A stretch of 9,269 bases of DNA from Bacteroidota bacterium. GTDB taxonomy: Bacteria; Bacteroidota; Bacteroidia; Chitinophagales; Chitinophagaceae. How positions within the stretch are numbered: the first letter of the stretch is position 1; each line of letters starts with the position of its first letter. The notes beneath the pieces are model-generated. The model made no database searches and had not been told where the DNA came from. It saw only the letters and a program-made list of their open reading frames with translations. The DNA lies in NCBI GenBank assembly GCA_947460795.1, contig CANHJA010000077.1:1-9269 (forward strand). The letters run 5' to 3'. Shown here piece by piece: positions 5,528 to 9,269 of this stretch. Made by a program: the position numbers and the translations under genes.

Positions 5528-7216
5528 ATGAGTTTATTTATTAAAAAGCCATTGGATAAATTATTGGCAGAAGCAGCTGAAACAGGTGAGCATACATTGA
5601 AAAGAACTTTAGGCTCTGGTGCTTTATTAGCTTTAGGAATAGGAGCCATTATTGGTGCAGGTATTTTTGTAAGAACAGCTGCGGCAGCTGGCAACCATGC
5701 TGGTCCGGGAGTTATGATTTCGTATATTATTGCAGGCATTGGTTGTGCATTTGCAGGTTTATGTTATGTTGAGTTTGCTTCTATGATTCCGATTGCTGGA
5801 AGTGCTTATACATACAGTTATGCTACTATGGGAGAACTCATTGCTTGGATTATAGGATGGGATTTAATTTTAGAATATGCATTGGGTGCAGCTACGGTTG
5901 CCATTGCTTGGAGTGAATATTTAAATAAATTTTGTGAATATTACTTTGGTTTTAGCATTCCGTATGAGTGGTGTCATTCGCCTTTTCAGTCACAAATGAT
6001 TGATGGCATGGCATCCGGTGTTCATGGAATTATTAATTTACCAGCAATCGTAATTTTAGCATTGCTAACTATGTTGTTGATTAAAGGAACCAAAGAATCT
6101 GCTAATTTTAATTCAATCATTGTAATCATTAAAGTATTAATTGTATTGGTATTTATTGCAATCGGTTGGCATTATATCGTGCCTGCCAATCATGCTTTAA
6201 TCATTCCTGAAAATACAGGTGAAAGTGGCGCATTTGGCTGGAGCGGTGTTTTACGCGGCGCTGGAATTGTATTTTTTGCTTATGTAGGTTTTGACGCAGT
6301 AAGTACGGCTGCACAAGAAGCTAAAAACCCTCAAAAAGGAATGCCTATTGGAATTTTAGGTTCATTGGCATTTTGCACAGTTCTTTATATTTTATTTTCG
6401 TATGTATTGACGGGTATTGCAAATTACAAAGAATTTAGTGTAACAGGACCTGGACATGAAGCAGCTGTTGCTTATGCGATCAACAAATATATGATTGGTT
6501 ACGAGTGGTTTGGAGGATTAATTACCATTGCTATTTTAGCAGGATTTTCTTCTGTAATTTTAGTAATGTTAATGGGACAATCTCGTGTATTTTTTACAAT
6601 GAGTAAAGATGGTTTACTACCTAAAACTTTTTCTGAAGTACATCCAAAATACAACACGCCAGCGAAAGCAACGATTTGGTTATTTGTTTTAGTTGGATTT
6701 TTTGCAGCATTTGTACCTGGTGATATTGTTGGTGATATGTGTAGTATTGGAACGCTGTTTGCATTTGTATTAGTCTCATTGGGAGTAATTGCTATGCGCA
6801 AATCAAACCCAGATGCTGTAAGACCATTTAAAGTTCCTTTAGTTCCAATCATCCCTCTTTTAGGAGTGTTGGTTTGTGGGTTTATGATTTTTGGATTGGG
6901 CTTTGAGAACTGGTCAAGATTATTAATTTGGTTGTTAGTAGGATTTATTATTTACATATTGTATAGTTTAAGAAATAGTCAACTAGCCGATAAATTGACA
7001 GAGGTTCGTAAATCAAAGTTTGTGAGCATCATAGGAATCGTTACAGCAATTACATTGTTGGCTCTAACTTTTTTAGTTTATTATAATCCAGGACATTTAA
7101 TAGCTGCTAATTATGATACGAAAGCCATTGACAATTACTTTAAATTCATTATGGTATTTTCTATGGCAAATATTGTTTTTTACATCATCAATATTGTAAC
7201 CAAGAAGGAAAAATAA
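5528..7216 (+). CDS. APC-superfamily amino acid permease (CAT/YfnA-like)
   Basis: 562 residues, inner-membrane secondary transporter with about 12-14 hydrophobic segments. Diagnostic features: an amphipathic N-terminus, then TLGSGALLALGIGAIIGAGIF (~27-47) with the GxGIGAGIF-like unwound TM1 substrate-binding motif; MIPIAGSAYTYSY (86-98); and GFDAVSTAAQEAKNPQKGMP (254-273), the classical loop of the cationic amino acid transporter subfamily. Related bacterial proteins (YfnA, Geobacillus ApcT) are proton-coupled amino acid importers, and the substrate here is not determined by sequence alone. A ~30-residue extracytoplasmic loop around 140-165 contains one Cys. The start at ATG 5528 matches family N-termini; an in-frame TTG at 5477 would lie inside the promoter and is rejected. 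Divergent from the ars operon (114 bases between starts), convergent with ruvB, and probably monocistronic because a strong terminator follows. Confidence 0.9.
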   Translation: MSLFIKKPLDKLLAEAAETGEHTLKRTLGSGALLALGIGAIIGAGIFVRTAAAAGNHAGPGVMISYIIAGIGCAFAGLCYVEFASMIPIAGSAYTYSYATMGELIAWIIGWDLILEYALGAATVAIAWSEYLNKFCEYYFGFSIPYEWCHSPFQSQMIDGMASGVHGIINLPAIVILALLTMLLIKGTKESANFNSIIVIIKVLIVLVFIAIGWHYIVPANHALIIPENTGESGAFGWSGVLRGAGIVFFAYVGFDAVSTAAQEAKNPQKGMPIGILGSLAFCTVLYILFSYVLTGIANYKEFSVTGPGHEAAVAYAINKYMIGYEWFGGLITIAILAGFSSVILVMLMGQSRVFFTMSKDGLLPKTFSEVHPKYNTPAKATIWLFVLVGFFAAFVPGDIVGDMCSIGTLFAFVLVSLGVIAMRKSNPDAVRPFKVPLVPIIPLLGVLVCGFMIFGLGFENWSRLLIWLLVGFIIYILYSLRNSQLADKLTEVRKSKFVSIIGIVTAITLLALTFLVYYNPGHLIAANYDTKAIDNYFKFIMVFSMANIVFYIINIVTKKEK

Positions 7217-7229
7217 ATTTTCTGTACAT

Positions 7230-7271
7230 AAAAAAAGGGTCGCTTGAAATATTTCAAGCGACCCTTTTTTT
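7230..7271. terminator. Bidirectional intrinsic terminator between the permease and ruvB
   Basis: A perfect 42-base palindrome centred between 7250 and 7251. Seven A (7230-7236), then GGGTCGCTTGAAAT, its exact complement, then seven T (7265-7271). The GC-rich stem base GGGTCGC/GCGACCC with flanking A and T tracts forms a rho-independent terminator on either strand. It starts 13 bases after the permease stop and ends 15 bases before the ruvB stop, so it can serve both convergent genes. Confidence 0.95.
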
Positions 7272-7286
7272 ATACTAACATAAACG

Positions 7287-8315
7287 TTAAAACAACCTTC
7301 CTTCAATGCCTCTATAATGCGCCTGAAGATTTAAATGTTTATAAGCCTTTTCTGTCGCTTCTCTACCTCTTGGTGTTCTTACTATATATCCTTCTTGAAT
7401 TAAAAATGGTTCGTACACCTCTTCAATAGTACCACTTTCTTCTCCAACAGCGGTGGCAATATTGCTAATCCCTACTGGGCCTCCTTTAAACTTTTGTATC
7501 AAAGTCAATAAAATTTTATTATCCATTTCATCCAACCCATTCGCATCTACTTTGAGTGCTTTTAATCCATGCTCCGCAATCCCCAAATCAATAACACCAT
7601 TGCCCAATATTTGAGCAAAATCCCTCATCCTTCTTAATAATCCATTGGCAATACGAGGAGTACCTCTGCTTCGTCGGGCAATTTCTCTGCTCGCATCCGA
7701 AGTAACTTTAACCCCTAATACACTTGCACTTCTTCTTACGATATTTTCTAACACATCCAGTGGATAATATTCTAAACGAGATTTAATACCAAAACGAGAT
7801 AATAACGGAGCTGTTAATAATCCAGAACGAGTGGTAGCGCCAACTAACGTAAATGGATTTAATGCAATTTGAATACTCCTTGCATTGGGTCCACTGTCAA
7901 TCATAATATCAATTTTATAATCTTCCATTGCGGCATATAAATACTCTTCCACCACTGTACTTAAGCGATGTATTTCGTCTATAAACAATACATCTCTGGG
8001 CTCAAGACTGGTTAGCAAACCCGCTAAATCAGCAGGTTTTTCAATCACTGGACCACTGGTTTCTTTAATATTGACCCCGAGTTCATTGGCTACTATTCTT
8101 GACAAAGTTGTTTTTCCTAAACCGGGAGGACCATGAAATAATACATGATCCAATGCCTCACTCCGTTGATTGGCAGCTTGAATGAATATTTGCAAATTCT
8201 CAATCAATTCAATTTGACCAGAAAAATCTTCAATTGAAGAAGGTCTAATTGTATTTTCAAATTCTTTATCAGAATTGATTCCATTATTTTCTGCATCTAA
8301 ATTTGGATTGCTCAT
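7287..8315 (-). CDS. ruvB: Holliday junction branch migration ATPase RuvB
   Basis: 342 residues from ATG 8315. RuvB is the hexameric AAA+ motor that, with RuvA, drives branch migration of Holliday junctions in recombinational repair. Walker A is GPPGLGKTT (62-70). Walker B is LFIDEIHRL (110-118, Asp113/Glu114). The sensor I region is LVGATTRSG (157-165). The arginine finger is in LLSRFG (Arg174). Sensor II is RGTPRIANGLLRR (217-229). The C-terminal winged-helix DNA-binding domain ends in the characteristic HYRGIEGRLF-type tail. All catalytic motifs are intact and the length is normal. A TTG at 8330 would add five residues but falls at the likely transcription start; ATG 8315 is preferred. No ruvA or ruvC is adjacent, so it is expressed alone and terminated by the palindrome downstream. 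Confidence 0.98.
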   Translation of the reverse strand: MSNPNLDAENNGINSDKEFENTIRPSSIEDFSGQIELIENLQIFIQAANQRSEALDHVLFHGPPGLGKTTLSRIVANELGVNIKETSGPVIEKPADLAGLLTSLEPRDVLFIDEIHRLSTVVEEYLYAAMEDYKIDIMIDSGPNARSIQIALNPFTLVGATTRSGLLTAPLLSRFGIKSRLEYYPLDVLENIVRRSASVLGVKVTSDASREIARRSRGTPRIANGLLRRMRDFAQILGNGVIDLGIAEHGLKALKVDANGLDEMDNKILLTLIQKFKGGPVGISNIATAVGEESGTIEEVYEPFLIQEGYIVRTPRGREATEKAYKHLNLQAHYRGIEGRLF

Positions 8316-8333
8316 ATCTTTTTTCGTCAATTA

Positions 8334-8341
8334 CAAATATA
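8334..8341 (-). promoter_or_regulatory. Candidate -7 promoter box of ruvB (TATATTTG)
   Basis: The minus strand reads TATATTTG, an exact match to TAnnTTTG, 18 bases before ATG 8315. The expected -33 position holds only a poor match (TTAC), so the promoter rests on the -7 box and its location. No lexA-like box was recognised. Confidence 0.5.
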
Positions 8342-8424
8342 TACTAAATAAAAAATGTCTGTAAAATTAATTTGACGAACCTCAATGAAAAAAAAGCAAA
8401 TAAGGGTTTATTAAAAATGTTGCG

Positions 8425-8456
8425 TTTGCAAAAAATCAATTAGAATACTATCTTGC
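8425..8456 (+). promoter_or_regulatory. Candidate promoter of the SRPBCC gene (TTTG-N20-TATCTTGC)
   Basis: TTTG at 8425-8428 and TATCTTGC at 8449-8456 are 20 bases apart, one more than usual. The -7 box resembles the common Bacteroidota form TATCTTTGC with one T missing. It shares ACTATCTT with the permease promoter. The predicted start of transcription is about 15 bases before ATG 8475. Confidence 0.4.
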
Positions 8457-8474
8457 AAGTCTAAAATAAAAATT

Positions 8475-9269
8475 ATGTTTAAAAAAATATTCATTGGTAT
8501 AGCAATTTTATTTGCTGTTTATTTTGTGTTGTGTTTTGTAGGTCCAAAGAGATGGGAAGCAAGTGTAACTAAAACAATTTCTGGCTCACCAAGTATGGTT
8601 TATTACCAAATTTCAGATTTTAAAAATTGGTCGAAATGGAGTCCTTGGATGAGAGAGGATACTACAATAAAATTAACTTATGGTGCAGCATCATCTGGTG
8701 TTGGTGGCAGTTATTCTTGGACTTCAAAAAATTCTGGTGATGGCAACATGATTTTTACCAGTCAAATTTTAAATGAAAGTGTTCATGCAGATTTGAAATT
8801 TGTTGATTTCGACATGACCAATGACATGATGATTCAATTAAAACCCAATGGTGAATTTACGGATGTAACTTGGAGTATGATGTCTAAAGCCGAAACACCA
8901 TTTATTCAACGGGGCATTCAATTCATAATGGGCTTTTTTTATGATATAAAAAATGATTTCAATAAAGGGTTAAATTATTTAGAAGAAGTAGTAAAAAATG
9001 GAGGAGCAGGATTTGCTATCAATAACTATGTTGTACAAGAATCAAAATTTAATGGGAACCATTATTTAATAAAAAGAGCAAATGTAAGCTTTACACAATT
9101 GCCTTCTTTTTTTGAAACGAATTTTGCAAAATTATATGCTGCTGCAGGTAAAAACGCTAAACAACCTTCCTCTGGTATTATTTTCAAATGGGATAACGCT
9201 ACTCAAACAGCAGATATCGCAACAGCTGTTCCACTTTCTACAAAAGAGGTAAGTAAAGGAGAATTTGAA
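8475..9269 (+). CDS. Membrane-anchored SRPBCC / GyrI-like effector-binding protein, C-terminus cut off
   Basis: ATG 8475 opens a frame with no stop to the right edge (265 codons). Residues 1-23 (MFKKIFIGIAILFAVYFVLC and on) form one hydrophobic segment, probably an uncleaved anchor. Residues ~28-170 look like an SRPBCC (polyketide cyclase/START-like) domain: ISGSPSMVYYQISDFKNWSKWSPWM near the start, GVGGSYSWTSKN, LKPNGEFTDVTWSM in the middle, and a final helix FYDIKNDFNKGLNYLEEVV. Residues ~178-265 resemble an AraC/GyrI-type effector-binding domain (YLIKRANVSFTQLPSFFETNFAKLYAAAG, then TADIATAVPL), which is incomplete here. Both are small-molecule-binding folds. No DNA-binding domain is seen, so it is not a regulator of the AraC type. 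Ligand unknown. Divergent from ruvB (159 bases between starts). Confidence 0.8.
   Translation, partial: MFKKIFIGIAILFAVYFVLCFVGPKRWEASVTKTISGSPSMVYYQISDFKNWSKWSPWMREDTTIKLTYGAASSGVGGSYSWTSKNSGDGNMIFTSQILNESVHADLKFVDFDMTNDMMIQLKPNGEFTDVTWSMMSKAETPFIQRGIQFIMGFFYDIKNDFNKGLNYLEEVVKNGGAGFAINNYVVQESKFNGNHYLIKRANVSFTQLPSFFETNFAKLYAAAGKNAKQPSSGIIFKWDNATQTADIATAVPLSTKEVSKGEFE

Noticed and set aside
5503..5739. Minus-strand frame within the permease start, and similarly 6499-6852
   Set aside because: Both are antisense to the permease; the alanine/proline- or asparagine/threonine-rich translations are typical mirror frames.
7097..7429. Frames crossing the permease end and the terminator on either strand (7097-7306 minus, 7244-7429 plus)
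   Set aside because: They run through the perfect terminator palindrome and into well-supported genes in the wrong frame or strand.
8316..8474. Possible small gene or RNA between ruvB and the SRPBCC gene
   Set aside because: No open frame or stable structure was seen; the sequence is accounted for by two divergent promoters and leaders.

Overview
This AT-rich window looks like chromosomal DNA of a member of the Bacteroidota. The evidence is signal peptides ending in -AQ, leaders with no Shine-Dalgarno sequence, promoter-like boxes of the TTTG / TAnnTTTG type, and families typical of that phylum (DUF6438, DUF6428, TonB-C proteins with signal peptides, Bacteroidota-style ArsC and ACR3). An order such as Chitinophagales is possible but is only an impression.

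Layout. (1) Bases 1-2033, minus strand: two tandem paralogous exported proteins (DUF6438 plus a TonB C-terminal domain), then the first 119 codons of an M1-family metallopeptidase that runs off the left edge. Gaps of 2 and 17 bases suggest one transcript. (2) 2107-2829, plus strand: rluF, a 23S rRNA pseudouridine synthase, divergent from the DUF6438 unit and tail-to-tail with the ars operon. (3) 2838-5413, minus strand: a four-gene arsenic-resistance operon, arsR - DUF6428 - arsC - acr3. A palindromic candidate operator lies just upstream of arsR. (4) 5528-7216, plus strand: an APC-superfamily amino acid permease, divergent from arsR. (5) 7230-7271: a perfect 42-bp palindrome flanked by A7/T7, a bidirectional terminator between the convergent permease and ruvB. 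(6) 7287-8315, minus strand: ruvB, the Holliday junction motor. (7) 8475-9269, plus strand: the start of a membrane-anchored protein with an SRPBCC domain and then a GyrI/AraC-type effector-binding domain, cut by the right edge.

How the genes work together. The ars operon forms a complete route. ArsR senses As(III)/Sb(III) and derepresses the operon. ArsC reduces arsenate to arsenite, probably using thioredoxin because the three-cysteine relay is intact. ACR3 exports arsenite; its predicted Cys/Glu pair has the same spacing as in characterised Acr3. The DUF6428 protein has no known role. It ends in a GGGCC vicinal-cysteine tail, and ArsR also ends in Cys-Cys. The remaining genes are housekeeping or independent.

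No tRNA, rRNA, CRISPR array, insertion sequence or prophage gene was seen. No stretch longer than 300 bases lacks a gene; the largest gap is 8316-8474, which holds two divergent promoters. Several genes have in-frame TTG codons upstream of the better ATG start, so starts were chosen individually. One gene (1218-2033) does seem to use TTG. I found no clearly new multi-gene system. The most open points are the DUF6428 protein and the asymmetric DUF6438 pair.
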